From Facklamia lactis (GTDB lineage: Bacteria > Bacillota > Bacilli > Lactobacillales > Aerococcaceae), in the NCBI RefSeq assembly GCF_015863205.1, contig NZ_JACBXQ010000002.1:372001-436000 (forward strand): a DNA stretch of 64,000 nucleotides. Direction: 5' to 3'. This document shows positions 1 to 9,057 of the stretch, piece by piece. A model generated the notes under the pieces. It was not told the DNA's origin and searched no databases. It saw nothing but the letters and a program-made list of their open reading frames with translations. Both the position numbers and the translations under genes were made by a program. Each line of letters opens with the position of its first letter. Position 1 is the first letter of the stretch.

Positions 1-173
1 TCTCGATGTATATTTTCACCTTGAATTAATCCTAAGAATATTTGTATTAAAGTTGATTTGCCAGAACCATTTTCTCCAATTAAATAATTTACTTTATTAG
101 ATTTCACCTTAAAAAGGACATCTTCAATGATTACCTCATCTTTATATTTAAAATTTCTTACTTTTAAATCCAA
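1..173 (-). CDS. ABC transporter ATP-binding protein, N-terminal part (cut by window edge)
   Basis: The minus strand encodes about 57 residues beginning LDLKVRNFKYKDEVIIEDV and containing a perfect Walker A motif, GENGSGKST, so this is the nucleotide-binding subunit of an ABC transporter. The start is taken as TTG at 173 because AAGGAGTG sits 6-7 bases upstream and no better ATG is present. It follows the membrane gene at 179-877 by 5 bp, the usual layout of a two-gene ABC-2 exporter. The signature motif and Walker B lie outside the window. The substrate is unknown; small exporters of this shape often serve peptide or bacteriocin immunity. Confidence 0.85.
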   Translation of the reverse strand, partial: MDLKVRNFKYKDEVIIEDVLFKVKSNKVNYLIGENGSGKSTLIQIFLGLIQGENIHR

Positions 174-178
174 AATAA

Positions 179-877
179 TCACTCCTTAACATCAACTTTA
201 ACGTTATAAATTGAATATATAAAAATTATCACACCTATAATAATCATCATAATCATGTATATATTTATATCAAATTGCAATTTAGTTGCATTCAGGGAAA
301 CAAAATGATTAATTTGATTTATTGGATTTAATTGCATTAGCATTTTCGGCAAACTTTCTCCACTAAATGATATTATGAATATAATAATGGATCCAAAATT
401 TCTGATGCTGTCAATTTTTGATGGCCCAATTTCTAATGTAATCAAAAATGACAAATAAAAAGTGATAATAATAGTAATAATCACACTTGAAATTAAAACG
501 ATTAACCAATTATTAAATGTAATTAGGTTGTGAGTATCAGTACATTTAATGAAAAGAAAATATATAACTTGAATCTGAAACAAAATAAATAATTCAATAT
601 TAATTTTACTGAATAAAAATACCAGTGGAGACTTTACGATTGTATGATATTGAATCAAATATTTTTCTTTACGAATCACTAAAAACTCTATAACCCCAAA
701 TAAAGCCGCCATTGAACTGAAGTATGTGATAAATCGAATGTACCCATCTAATGTTCCTTCGTTATTAGCAAATATCATTAACGAAACAGGTGCAATAATT
801 TGCATGATCACTGTTAATATATTACGATACTTTGCATAAAAAAAATAACGAGTATAAATTGCAATTTGTTTTAACAT
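179..877 (-). CDS. ABC-2-type transporter permease (putative)
   Basis: A 232-residue, very hydrophobic protein with about six predicted membrane spans and a short charged N-terminus (MLKQIAIYTRYFFYAKYRN), typical of small ABC-2 permeases. It is placed 5 bp before the ATPase gene and has a good ribosome site (AAGGGGAAATAT before ATG at 877). The pair would form an exporter in the cytoplasmic membrane. No substrate-specific motif is visible, so the call rests on topology and on the ATPase partner. AT-rich codon use matches the surrounding accessory DNA rather than the metabolic genes further right. Confidence 0.7.
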   Translation of the reverse strand: MLKQIAIYTRYFFYAKYRNILTVIMQIIAPVSLMIFANNEGTLDGYIRFITYFSSMAALFGVIEFLVIRKEKYLIQYHTIVKSPLVFLFSKINIELFILFQIQVIYFLFIKCTDTHNLITFNNWLIVLISSVIITIIITFYLSFLITLEIGPSKIDSIRNFGSIIIFIISFSGESLPKMLMQLNPINQINHFVSLNATKLQFDINIYMIMMIIIGVIIFIYSIYNVKVDVKE

Positions 878-999
878 ATATTTCCCCTTAAATTTCTATT
901 GGCAACCAAAATGAAAAGTTGCTATTTTTTATCCACTTTAAAACACTTATTATTCCAGCATTACCACTATGAAAGTTTAAGGAACACTTAATATTAAAA

Positions 1000-1191
1000 T
1001 CACCAGGGCAATAAAGCTAGAAATCTAATGACTCCACCGAATAGATCAGTATTTTTGAAGGAGTGGAAGGTTTTATCAGTCAAGAACTTGTAGAACATTT
1101 AATCCTTATAGTAATTGGCACCCATGGATCCACGCAACTCGTTGGCAGCTGACCAGATTCGATTTATAATGTGGTCTGAAATTTTTATCAT
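1000..1191 (-). pseudogene. hsdM: Type I restriction-modification methylase (HsdM) N-terminal remnant
   Basis: From an ATG at 1191 with GAGAGG upstream, the minus strand reads MIKISDHIINRIWSAANELRG followed by SMGANYYKD, then an in-frame TAA at 1099-1101 and MFYKFLTDKTF. This is the conserved start of HsdM (family pattern: W.aAn.LRG.m...eYKdyilgl.FyKfLsdk). A few residues are missing at the stop, and homology disappears around 1060. The rest of hsdM and any hsdS/hsdR are absent, so this is a dead fragment of a former type I restriction system. Confidence 0.65.
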
Positions 1192-1299
1192 GGGAGGCCT
1201 CTCTTTGGTAAAGTATTTAAATATTTGATAAATGTTTACTGTGTTTTTAATGTCAAGGATCAACGCTTGAATCCCATTCTTTTTGAACACTTTATTAAC

Positions 1300-1862
1300 C
1301 TCTTTAGACTGTTACAATCGAGTAAGAACTCTCCACATATTCAAGATAGACATCTTCAGCCTAGTTCTCATACGAGCCTCTATACGTTTCATATGCGAAT
1401 TAATGAAAATTTCTGAGAAGTAATTAGCTCCTCTCCGAACCACTTCGCTCAGTGTCCTCCTAATCAGATTAATTATCTATCTTCATTATACCAAAGTAGA
1501 CTAATAAATATTGTCTAAGTAGAATCTTTTTAATTTTTCTTTAAAAATATGTCTACATTAGACCTTCTTCTAATCGACCTTCCCCCATACAAACTTTCAT
1601 TCTTCAACCTTGAAATTTTTTAACACTCAATTCATCTAAAAATAGGACTCCCGAACATTTTATTGGTTCTCAGAAATCCTATTATTATACGCTTTTTAAA
1701 CTGTACATGATATCAAAACTATACACTCAGCAGCCGAACTCTGTCAATTACTCTCTCACTTCATTCCTACACCTATAGCATCTAGGAAAGTCCATCCATA
1801 AGTCTCCATAATAATTTACTTTGACGTTTTATTTCTTGTGAAATAACTTCATTATGAACTCG
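1300..1862. other. Intergenic tract with no recognisable gene
   Basis: About 560 bp of AT-rich DNA with stops in all frames. Short minus-strand stretches around 1340-1420 look coding-like (for example FAYETYRGSYEN) but are broken by stops and match no family I can name. This is probably eroded gene debris next to the HsdM remnant. Confidence 0.4.
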
Positions 1863-1956
1863 GCTCCTATCGTCGAAGACCAACTATGTCTCTATAATCA
1901 ACTAATGCTTACGCTTGTTTCGTTAATCTGATATTTTTGAATTTCCACATTAGTCA
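1863..1956. repeat. Dispersed intergenic repeat, copy 1
   Basis: Begins GCTCCTATCGTCGAAGACCA and closely matches 9198-9289 in the same orientation over about 90 bp, including the shared stretch CAACTAATGCTTAC. Both copies lie in gaps next to degraded genes. It overlaps the 3' end of the HTH gene by a few bases. It may be a MITE-like or BOX-like element of this genome. Confidence 0.6.
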
Positions 1957-2417
1957 TTGCTTCTTTCCAAACTTAGTAAATAATAACGATAAATTATATA
2001 GCTGATAAATACCAAGAAAATCAACATATATGCTACCTCATCATTTAAAGACCTGAGGTAAAGTGAAAACAGAACAATCCCAGTAGCTTGAATTAATATT
2101 TTAAACTTTTCGTCTTCAAGTTTCCCCATTTTAAATAAACAATAGCGGATTCCTATGACTGCTGGCGAAAATATAGTTGCAAGAATCACAATAAATATTG
2201 TTTGCTTATTGGTAGAGATTTTTTTTAAGTTATGGTTCTCTTGATCATCAATCTCAAGACATTTATACAATAAACTTAATGATGCCTCATCAGGCACACT
2301 TTTTCCTAATTCCCATTTTGAAATAGTCTGTCTGGTGACATACACAGAATTTGCTAAATCTTGTTGGGTCATGCCTTTTTTTATTCTTGCTTCTTTAATT
2401 ATTTTTGAAATATCCAT
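1950..2417 (-). CDS. XRE-family HTH regulator with membrane tail
   Basis: 155 residues. Residues 1-60 form a lambda-repressor-type helix-turn-helix ([35 protein letters not shown]). The remainder has three hydrophobic segments ending in a short charged tail. Such membrane-tethered XRE proteins usually regulate an adjacent small membrane or transporter gene. It starts 6 bp after the stop of the small membrane gene at 2424-2702, so the two are one transcription unit. The target and signal are unknown. Confidence 0.8.
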   Translation of the reverse strand: MDISKIIKEARIKKGMTQQDLANSVYVTRQTISKWELGKSVPDEASLSLLYKCLEIDDQENHNLKKISTNKQTIFIVILATIFSPAVIGIRYCLFKMGKLEDEKFKILIQATGIVLFSLYLRSLNDEVAYMLIFLVFISYIIYRYYLLSLERSND

Positions 2418-2423
2418 AATCCC

Positions 2424-2702
2424 TTATTCTCTACCCCTATTATTCATATCGCTAAAATCAAGCGTTATTGCTATACACATTATAAAGAACATTATATTCC
2501 AATCTTTTGAGAATAGAAATCCATAGATACATAAAATAATAAAAAGGATAAAAGAAATCCTTCTAAAAGTTCTTGGGTAATGATTTGCTAACTTTATAAT
2601 GCCTCTCACAACAAAAACTATTAACAATCCCATTAGCCCAAATAATCCAAGGGTAAGCACTCCAAAAATGTAATTTTTATTTTTTCTCATAGTTGCTAAC
2701 AT
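2424..2702 (-). CDS. Small membrane protein, function unknown
   Basis: 92 residues with two or three hydrophobic segments separated by basic loops (MLATMRKNKNY..., then HYPRTFRR), ending NNRGRE. A strong AGGAGG lies 8 bases before the ATG at 2702. It is the first gene of a two-gene unit with the membrane-tethered HTH regulator that follows 6 bp downstream, suggesting joint regulation. I do not recognise the family. Confidence 0.6.
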   Translation of the reverse strand: MLATMRKNKNYIFGVLTLGLFGLMGLLIVFVVRGIIKLANHYPRTFRRISFILFIILCIYGFLFSKDWNIMFFIMCIAITLDFSDMNNRGRE

Positions 2703-2756
2703 AACTAAAACCTCCTATATTTTATACTCTCACTTTAGGAAGTTAGTCTAGTAAAG

Positions 2757-2933
2757 TCACGCAACGACTATTATTATTAGCGCAACGGCTAATTTTGTCC
2801 TTGAAGAAAGCTTTTCCCCAAATAAAATTAAATTAATTTTATCAGAATATTCTTTTTCTACTGTTTCCATCTTTTCAAAATTATATGCTGCATCGTTTGT
2901 TATAACATCTACAGCTACTAAAGCTATTTTCAT
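2757..2933 (-). pseudogene. Carbon-nitrogen hydrolase (nitrilase family) N-terminal fragment
   Basis: From ATG 2933 the reading begins MKIALVAVDVITNDAAYNFE and reaches ILFGE, matching the N-terminus of carbon-nitrogen hydrolases, in which the Glu of the FGE motif is catalytic. After FGE the sequence becomes unrelated (KLSSRTKLAVALIIIVVA) and stops at about 58 residues, while intact members are about 260. The Lys and Cys of the catalytic triad are missing, so it cannot be active. Confidence 0.55.
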
Positions 2934-2984
2934 AGAAAATAGCTCCATACATTTTTATTCCTTTTAATTCTAATTACCTTCCCT

Positions 2985-3556
2985 CTAAAATTTATTCAAA
3001 TATTTCTCTAAATCCTTGAAATTCACATATTCAACATCATTGAATTTTAGATAAGACTTCCAAGTATAAATAATTCTTGAGCTCTATGCATTCTCCTCAG
3101 CATTTACAAAAGTTAGTAGATGTCTAGAAAATGTTTTATTTGGCATCATTGATGTTTTTATTTCAAAAGGATATAAATTATCTTCTTTCTTGACAATTAA
3201 ATCTACTTCTACTCCCTTAGCTGTTCTCACACAAAAATATTTGAAGCTTTATTATCATTTAAGCGTGATTTTAAGATTCGTGAACCAATTAAATTTTCAA
3301 ATAAATTATCGCCTAGAGGATCTCTATTAACCTGATTCTCAGTTTCTATTCCTAAAAGATAAACTGTCAATCCTACTTCTGCAAAATATATTTTTTGGGG
3401 TTAATTTGTTGTTTGGTAATATTAGAGAAATAGGGTTTAAATCGGTATACAATATAAGAGGCTTCTAGCACAGATAACCTTTTAGATAAAGATGTAGACG
3501 AAACACTTACATCATCCGACAAAGCAGGCAAATTTACTACCTTGTTAATCTTATAA
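2985..3556 (-). pseudogene. DUF4143-type ATPase, degraded C-terminal part
   Basis: Joining frames on the minus strand gives LPALSDDVSVSSTSLSKRL, VLEASYIVYRFKPYFSNI, AEVGLTVYLLGIE, NLFENLIGSRILKSRL and GVEVDLIVKKEDNLYPFEIK, the order seen in the C-terminal DUF4143 domain of AAA-type ATPases (helical region, then an ExD...EIK nuclease-like core). At least two stops or frameshifts interrupt it (near 3225 and 3090), and the N-terminal ATPase domain with Walker motifs is missing. An intact relative of the same superfamily sits at 7768-9027. Confidence 0.7.
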
Positions 3557-3563
3557 AAAAGTT

Positions 3564-3600
3564 GGGCATTATTTTCAAATTGAACTTGAAAATAATGCCC
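3564..3600 (-). terminator. Perfect 15-bp hairpin with T-run
   Basis: GGGCATTATTTTCAA (3564-3578) pairs with 3586-3600 across a 7-base loop. On the minus strand the stem is followed by AACTTTTTTAT, so it can act as a Rho-independent terminator for the GNAT gene upstream. Confidence 0.6.
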
Positions 3601-3784
3601 GCATAAGTTATGAATTGTTTTTTATTCTTTAGTAGAGGCCTTGAACCCATGTCACCATCACTACTATTTTCCGTTGTCATAATTATGACACAAAAGTCAG
3701 ATATTAATTCTTATAACAAAATCAAAGAGTTTCTCTATAATTTCCTCTTATTTCAGAGAGATTATTTACACAACAAACTGAAAT

Positions 3785-4252
3785 TCATCTTTTTATAAAG
3801 AGCGGCATATCATACTCGTCTTTACCATTTTCAACAAATCCTAACGATTTCCAAAAACGAATAGAATTTTCTTTTTGTGAATTGAGCTCATAATATTTAG
3901 CACCATCGGACCTTGTATATGTTTCAAATGCGTAAAAACACTGATGCCCTGTCCCATTCCCTCGAAACTTCGGAAACACCCAATAATCAAGAATAAAACA
4001 TTTCCCATCTTCACTTTGATAAGTGCAATAAGACGCAGCTCCTATTCTTTCTCCATCTCGGCAAAAATACACCATATGTTGTTTATCTTGATCCCTTGTC
4101 ATATGCTTTTCTAGAACACCTCGATATTCGGCACTAGAGAAATAAGCAATATCCTCTTCATCGTAAATTATTCCATCTTCAATCAAATAGTTTAAGTGCG
4201 AACTCCAGAAATCATTTAAATTCTGCGACGATATTTCTTCTATTTGTATCAT
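3785..4252 (-). CDS. GNAT family N-acetyltransferase
   Basis: 155 residues with the GNAT fold order: an N-terminal helix pair, the beta-4 strand with acetyl-CoA-binding motif A (ILDYWVFPKFRGNGTGHQCFYAFE, Q/RxxGxG/A type, residues about 90-115), and the C-terminal motif B (NSIRFWKSLGFVENG). AGGAGA lies 6 bases before ATG 4252. It would transfer acetyl from acetyl-CoA to an amine in the cytoplasm; the substrate cannot be told from sequence. It is a single gene with a hairpin terminator candidate about 185 bp downstream. Confidence 0.85.
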   Translation of the reverse strand: MIQIEEISSQNLNDFWSSHLNYLIEDGIIYDEEDIAYFSSAEYRGVLEKHMTRDQDKQHMVYFCRDGERIGAASYCTYQSEDGKCFILDYWVFPKFRGNGTGHQCFYAFETYTRSDGAKYYELNSQKENSIRFWKSLGFVENGKDEYDMPLFIKR

Positions 4253-4438
4253 ATTTTTCTCCTATATATATATCGACTCAACAAATTATAATTTATTTCT
4301 GTCCTCTCGTAAGTAATACTACGGCCTTAACACGGCTCGGTTCTCCAGCGAAGAACCTATTCAAGACCCATTGTACACGAGAATGGTAGAACACCTATTT
4401 TTGCATTCAATCAGTATTTCAACAAACTGAAGTTTGTA

Positions 4439-4750
4439 TTAAACCCTTTGATCAATTAACATCCTCAACACTCTAGATGATGCCATTTCTTCTTTCAATT
4501 CTCTAGTAGCACACTCCAATGGATTTTCTCCCTGCAATGCTGTACCACCAGCCGTAAGTTCATACATACTGCCCAATTGCTTACACAAATCTCTTTGCAT
4601 TAGTAAATAAGTTCCATCTATATGCTTAACAACTATCTCACCAACTAAGTGATAAACATCTTTAGGTATCTCTTGTTCTCTTATAAGTATTAAGTTATCT
4701 ATTATATTTATATTGAAGGCTTTATCAAATGCATCCCATTTTTCTCCCAT
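4439..4750 (-). pseudogene. NUDIX hydrolase, truncated
   Basis: From ATG 4750 (GGAGG 8 bases upstream; preferred over the in-frame TTG at 4765) the protein begins MGEKWDAFDKAFN and has most of a Nudix box, GGTALQGENPLECATRELKEE (residues about 68-88). The box should end EExGU but reads EEMASS and the protein stops 15 residues later, at 103 residues; intact homologues run about 160-180. The metal-binding Glu residues are present but the fold is incomplete, so it is probably inactive. Confidence 0.65.
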
Positions 4751-5135
4751 ATAACTGCCCTCCAAACTTCTCTGTGTTGATTTCCAAAATATGAATTTAA
4801 TCTCACTTCTATTTATTCAGATATGTAATCGGATTCTGTACTGACTGATTTTCTTTAAGTCCATTTATCGAATTACTTATCTTATGTCCACAATAATTAT
4901 TTATGTACTCTAGTCAAACAGAACTACCGTATCAACATGTGTAGTCAGCAAAATTATACATAATTATATATAAGGCATGGGGTTTATAATAATTAACGAT
5001 TAAAATCTATTTTAGAATTATCAAAATAAAAAAAGATTTTAAATACTTTTCTAATAGTAGAGAATAAGTTTGTAACTTAGAAAAACATTAAAGTCTTCAC
5101 CGATAAAACAACTCTCATTAATATATCTTTCCCTC

Positions 5136-5161
5136 AAAAATTAGACAACAATCTAATTTTT
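5136..5161. terminator. Hairpin, possible terminator
   Basis: AAAAATTAGA pairs with TCTAATTTTT around a CAACAA loop. It is AT-only apart from one G-C pair, so it is weak. It lies in an otherwise empty 480-bp gap (4751-5234), downstream of the GNAT gene at 5235-5678. Confidence 0.35.
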
Positions 5162-5234
5162 TAGAGAGAGGTACATTACTTAGATACTTATTTAGAAAAC
5201 TTAGATTTGAATAAAAGCATAATATTTTTACTAA

Positions 5235-5678
5235 TTATAATTCCGGTAATTTTTCCATTAACCAGTGGGTTGCAGTTTCATCATACTTTTCGAAACCTAG
5301 GCGTTTATAAAAGATTATAGCTCGATTTTCTCGATACGTTTTTAAATATATCCTTTCGTTTTTATATTTTGTTATTAATTCCTTTAATATTTGACTACCA
5401 ATCCCTTTACTTTGAAATTCTGGCATTATAGCATACATACCTAAACACATATCACCAGTTTCATCAAACCAATAAGTAATCAAACCGATATCTTCTCCGT
5501 CTCCTATTATAATATTCATATCATCTAAGTTTTTATTCATCTCATCTTGAGTTAATTGAATTTGCTTATTTAATTCCCAGTCATAAATTTTTTCTATATA
5601 CCATTTAAAACATTTTTCCTTCAATCTTAATATGAAGTTCAAATCACTCTCATTACATTTTCTAAAGGTAATATTCAT
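5235..5678 (-). CDS. GNAT family N-acetyltransferase
   Basis: 147 residues. Motif A is clear (MYAIMPEFQSKGIGSQILKELI, with the acetyl-CoA pyrophosphate loop Q-S-K-G-I-G at about residues 89-94), as is the C-terminal motif (ENRAIIFYKRLGFEKYDETATHWLMEK). The N-terminus (MNITFRKCNESDLNFILRLK) is typical for GNAT proteins. The start is ATG 5678 with AGAGGA upstream. The substrate is unknown. It is unrelated in detail to the GNAT gene at 3785-4252 and stands alone. Confidence 0.88.
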   Translation of the reverse strand: MNITFRKCNESDLNFILRLKEKCFKWYIEKIYDWELNKQIQLTQDEMNKNLDDMNIIIGDGEDIGLITYWFDETGDMCLGMYAIMPEFQSKGIGSQILKELITKYKNERIYLKTYRENRAIIFYKRLGFEKYDETATHWLMEKLPEL

Positions 5679-5803
5679 AGTCGTATCCTCTACAAAATTT
5701 ATATTCTAAAATCATCTATCTAATACCAAATTATGTGTGATAATTCCGCTTTATTGAAAACAAAACGCGAGGCAAATAATTTTATCGACAAACTGAACCT
5801 TGC

Positions 5804-6259
5804 CTAATAAACTTTTTCAAATACTTCACATACCATAGGAGCTTGCTCATAAAACCGTCTCCCTATTTTGTGATATTCTTCAAGGAAGAAATCATCATGT
5901 ACTTTTTTCCAATATTTATAGCTTCTATCACCTTCTCCTTCGTGCCATGCGTGTTCAGGTGAAATTAAGTTATAAGGTATGATATATACCACCGCAGTCT
6001 GCGTAATACATACTGGCTCTTCTGAACCATTTAGAATGATATTATAATCTCCCACTTGAAGTAGTTCTGCTTGCTCTTCAATTTCATATAGTTCATATGC
6101 GGAAGTTGTGGCAGTCTTAATACCACTATTCACTAATTCCGCTAATTCATCCGCCATCTCTTTTGTGTTACCAAAACTCCATGCTTCATATTTAGTATCT
6201 TTAGGCAAATTCTTTTCATTGCAAAATTCATCCCAAAACTTTTTTACTTTGTCATTCAT
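5804..6259 (-). CDS. ASCH domain protein
   Basis: 151 residues beginning MNDKVKKFWDEFCNEKNLP. The ASCH fold features are visible: SFGNTKEMADELAELVNSGIKTATTS (G-x-K-T/A loop), the EEPVCI.QT strand and EHAWHEGEGDRSYKYWKKVH. ASCH proteins are PUA-like RNA- or modified-nucleoside-binding proteins; some hydrolyse N4-acetylcytidine. ATG 6259 is chosen over the in-frame GTG at 6274 because GGAGGT lies 7 bases before it. Single gene, no operon partner. Confidence 0.85.
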   Translation of the reverse strand: MNDKVKKFWDEFCNEKNLPKDTKYEAWSFGNTKEMADELAELVNSGIKTATTSAYELYEIEEQAELLQVGDYNIILNGSEEPVCITQTAVVYIIPYNLISPEHAWHEGEGDRSYKYWKKVHDDFFLEEYHKIGRRFYEQAPMVCEVFEKVY

Positions 6260-6343
6260 TCTCATTACCTCCACATCTTCTAACTTAGCTAGCTGTCATC
6301 CCCACAGCAAACTAAACAAAACCTAAATTATTGTAATATTCAA

Positions 6344-6571
6344 CTAAATGTTCTTCACAGAAAGATTGAAGATAAAGTTTGTGTTATAAACAGAAATTAC
6401 AAATTCTTTTAGTGATTTCTGTGCCAATACCATTATATCTCCAAGCTTCATGAACATCTGGACATTAAGCACCCCATCTGAAACAAGTCTTGCAGTTCCT
6501 ATCAGTTTATCCTCATCATAAATTAAATCCTGAATCCTATCCTTCAGTTTTATTATCTGATCAAATACCAA
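6344..6571 (-). pseudogene. GNAT acetyltransferase remnant, frameshifted
   Basis: The open frame reads IIKLKDRIQDLIYDEDKLIG then TARLVSDGVLNVQMF, a GNAT beta-strand pair. The acetyl-CoA loop that should follow is found in another frame of the same strand (W-R-Y-N-G-I-G-T-E-I-T-K-R-I), after which a stop occurs. A frameshift near 6440 therefore separates the two halves, and both ends are missing. It is the third GNAT-type sequence within 3 kb and the only broken one. Confidence 0.55.
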
Positions 6572-6616
6572 ACTAATTATTATAATATATATCAGTATTG
6601 CAAACTTTCTCTCACT

Positions 6617-7215
6617 TTATTTTTCTTTCAATTTCTTCTCTAACTGTTTTACAGTTTCTAAATAATCTTTTTTAACCGAAGAAATCGTATTTTCTTGGTA
6701 TTTTCAATATTCTTGTTCAGTTTTTTCTATGGCTTATTTATGGCTCACAGTTCCAGTATTCTGCAAGATAGATTCACCTATAACACTCAAAACGCGGTCA
6801 AGATGTTCTTTTCAGTAACTTCCACCTGTATTTCCTTAAAGCCACCCGTCATCCATAGTAAACTCTTTAATGATGTATTCTTTATAAGCGCTCAGTTACC
6901 CACCGGCGGAAATGTGTAGCTGTTCTAGACTTTACTCGATAACCTAGAGAAATTATCAAATCTAATTATAGCGTTTATTTGGTAGTTCTTTCCATCACTG
7001 GCAGTTGTTCGGAAATTCCGAACAACTGCATTTTCTTCTAGTTCATCTTCCTCGAATATATTTTTTATATGTTAACTCATGTTTGATTTAGTTGTCTGAA
7101 ACAGACCAACAAGTTGAGCTTAATTTAACCAAACCTTATCATCAACTAACTTAACATCAGTATTTGTTTTTCTATCTTCAACTTGATAAGTAATGATATC
7201 TGATTCATTATCCAT
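6617..7215 (-). pseudogene. RhuM-family (virulence RhuM/Fic-associated) protein, degraded
   Basis: Starting at ATG 7215 (GGAGGC upstream) the minus strand reads MDNESDIITYQVEDRKTNTD, KLVDDKVWLN-stop-AQLVGLFQTTKSNMS-stop-HIKNIFEEDELEENAVV, then TTASDGKNYQINAIIRFD, matching the RhuM N-terminus almost residue by residue. Further pieces (FTMDDGWL-like; YLETVKQLEKKLKEK near the end) follow in shifted frames. It has several stops, frameshifts and an internal deletion (about 600 bp against about 1 kb). RhuM genes are common in genomic islands, often near restriction systems. Confidence 0.65.
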
Positions 7216-7556
7216 AAGTTGCCTCCGTTTAAACTATTTAAAGCTTCACTCATTAATTAACAATATTATAGCATTTAGCGAAACGTATGTTCCGTTAAAT
7301 GTATAAATTAATCATAAGATGAGATTCCCAAAAATTATCTAAACATCTCGTTATTTACTTTATAATTTAGTTGTTTCAATTAATATTAATTAATACTAAT
7401 TACTAAAGCTCTACTCTTGTCGTCTCGTACATTTCAATCTCATAGATTCACATAAAAAAATTTAAGTCAATACATATTCATAGATCTATTCTCTTAAAAG
7501 CATCCCAAAAATAGTTAACATTTGAACCTTACATATGAATTGAAAATTTACCCCAT
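7216..7556. other. Intergenic tract without a gene
   Basis: AT-rich DNA upstream of the RhuM remnant. It may hold that gene's old promoter. No open frame or strong structure is visible. Confidence 0.4.
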
Positions 7557-7592
7557 AAAAAAAGAGCCTAGACACAAAAATGTCCAGGACCC
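7557..7592 (-). terminator. Rho-independent terminator
   Basis: On the minus strand GGGTCCTGGACA pairs imperfectly with TGTCTAGGCTC around a short loop, followed by seven T. It would end transcripts from the DUF4143 ATPase gene, whose stop is 175 bp upstream. Confidence 0.7.
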
Positions 7593-7767
7593 TTATTCTT
7601 ATCATCCTCTTTATTTCAGTCAATACCACTCACTTCACATGTGTCGTTATTAAGAGCTGAATTGATTTTGAGAAGTTTAATGTTAATAATAAAAGTAAGT
7701 AAGAATTCCTTGTCCAAAGTTGTCTTAAATATCATATTCTTAGCGCGAATTAACGAGTTTTGTAATC

Positions 7768-9027
7768 TTAATTTCTCAAACAGCCAATCGGGATGACATA
7801 CACTCCATCTTCTCTCTTATAGCCATAGCCACTGGCGGTGATTACAGCTAAAAAAGTGGGTGGATTCATTGAATCTTGATCGATTTTATTAGCTAATTTC
7901 TTTAAACTTTCAGCGCCTTCCTCAATAGCTTTGTTTCCAAGTTTAACTTCAATAGCAGCCCACTGACCATTTTTAAAATGTAATATCGCATCTGCTTCTT
8001 GACCACTATGATCACGATAATGAAAGACCCTTCCACCCAAAGTCTCGGTATATATTCTTAAGTCCCTTACTACTAAGGACTCAAACAATAGCCCCATTGT
8101 TTCTAAGTCATTGATTAAATCTTCTGGATTGGCATCTAAAAAGTAAGCTGCAATTGCAGGATCAACAAAATGTCTGGTAGAACTAGTTGAAATGACTGTT
8201 TTTGATCTTAATTTGGGACTCCAAGCTTTTAAATCTTCTATCACAAATATTTTTTGTAAAGCTTCGAGATACTCACCCACTGTTTTTCTGTTAATAGAGT
8301 CAAAATTATTTATGACATCCCTTGTGATTGTTTGTATCGTTGCTTGAGTTGAAATGTGCCGAGAATATGATCTTAAAACCTGAAATACTTTTTCGTTATC
8401 ACGACTGATACCATCAGCCGTAGCGATTTCAGTATTGACTATCGCTTGGCAATAGCCACTGACTTGTCTCTGCTTTATATCTAGTGATTTATCTACAGAA
8501 GCTGGCCATCCTCCTCCCACGATGAGATTCGCAATATCATCTATGGAATGTGGTGATTTGCTAGCTAGATTCCTATTATTTAGAAGGTCAGTGATTCGAA
8601 TTTCACCATTTGAATCGCCACTTTCAAAGAGACTCATCGTTCTCATTTTTAATCTTGAAATTCTTCCGGTTCCTGAGTGAGCTATTAATGATTCATCAAC
8701 ACTAGTTGATCCTGTTAGGATATATAAACTAGTTTCTGCTCTTTGATCGACACTGAATCTAACAGAATCCCACAAATTGGGGGCATCTTGCCATTCATCA
8801 ATTAACCGAGGATTCTTTCCTTCCAACAATATGGAGGGTTTTATATCCGCTAATCGTAAGTATTGTTCTCGTTCATCTGGATTTTGAAGGAAGAGAGCGC
8901 TCTTGGCTTGATTAAATCCGGTTGTAGTTTTACCACACCATTTAGGTCCAGTAATTAGAACCGCACCGAATGCCTCAAGCTCTTTTTCTAATAGTTGATC
9001 AACTAATCTAGGCAAATAGTTCTTCAT
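7768..9027 (-). CDS. AAA-type ATPase with DUF4143 domain
   Basis: 419 residues. Walker A is GPKWCGKTTT (27-36) and Walker B is RLIDEWQD (74-81). The middle holds TGSTS (sensor-like). The C-terminal DUF4143 region has a nuclease-like core, YRDHSGQEADAILHF then AAIEVKLG (about 335-365), an ExD/ExK pattern resembling PD-(D/E)XK. The length is normal for the family. Function is not established; members are common in mobile islands and often carry repeats in their promoters. Four 23-bp tandem repeats lie 30-120 bp upstream of ATG 9027, suggesting autoregulation. It is monocistronic, ending at the terminator at 7557-7592. Confidence 0.85.
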   Translation of the reverse strand: MKNYLPRLVDQLLEKELEAFGAVLITGPKWCGKTTTGFNQAKSALFLQNPDEREQYLRLADIKPSILLEGKNPRLIDEWQDAPNLWDSVRFSVDQRAETSLYILTGSTSVDESLIAHSGTGRISRLKMRTMSLFESGDSNGEIRITDLLNNRNLASKSPHSIDDIANLIVGGGWPASVDKSLDIKQRQVSGYCQAIVNTEIATADGISRDNEKVFQVLRSYSRHISTQATIQTITRDVINNFDSINRKTVGEYLEALQKIFVIEDLKAWSPKLRSKTVISTSSTRHFVDPAIAAYFLDANPEDLINDLETMGLLFESLVVRDLRIYTETLGGRVFHYRDHSGQEADAILHFKNGQWAAIEVKLGNKAIEEGAESLKKLANKIDQDSMNPPTFLAVITASGYGYKREDGVYVIPIGCLRN

Positions 9028-9057
9028 ATGACACCTCCTAGATTAATTATACAACAT

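Noticed and set aside
1225-1416. Plus-strand open frame opposite the HsdM remnant
   Set aside because: No ribosome site and no family resemblance; composition is that of an antisense shadow.
3610-3798. Plus-strand 62-residue open frame beside the 3564-3600 hairpin
   Set aside because: No ribosome site, no recognisable motif, and it runs into the end of the GNAT gene on the other strand.
6695-6919. Plus-strand 74-residue open frame
   Set aside because: It lies opposite the RhuM remnant, whose frames explain the sequence better.
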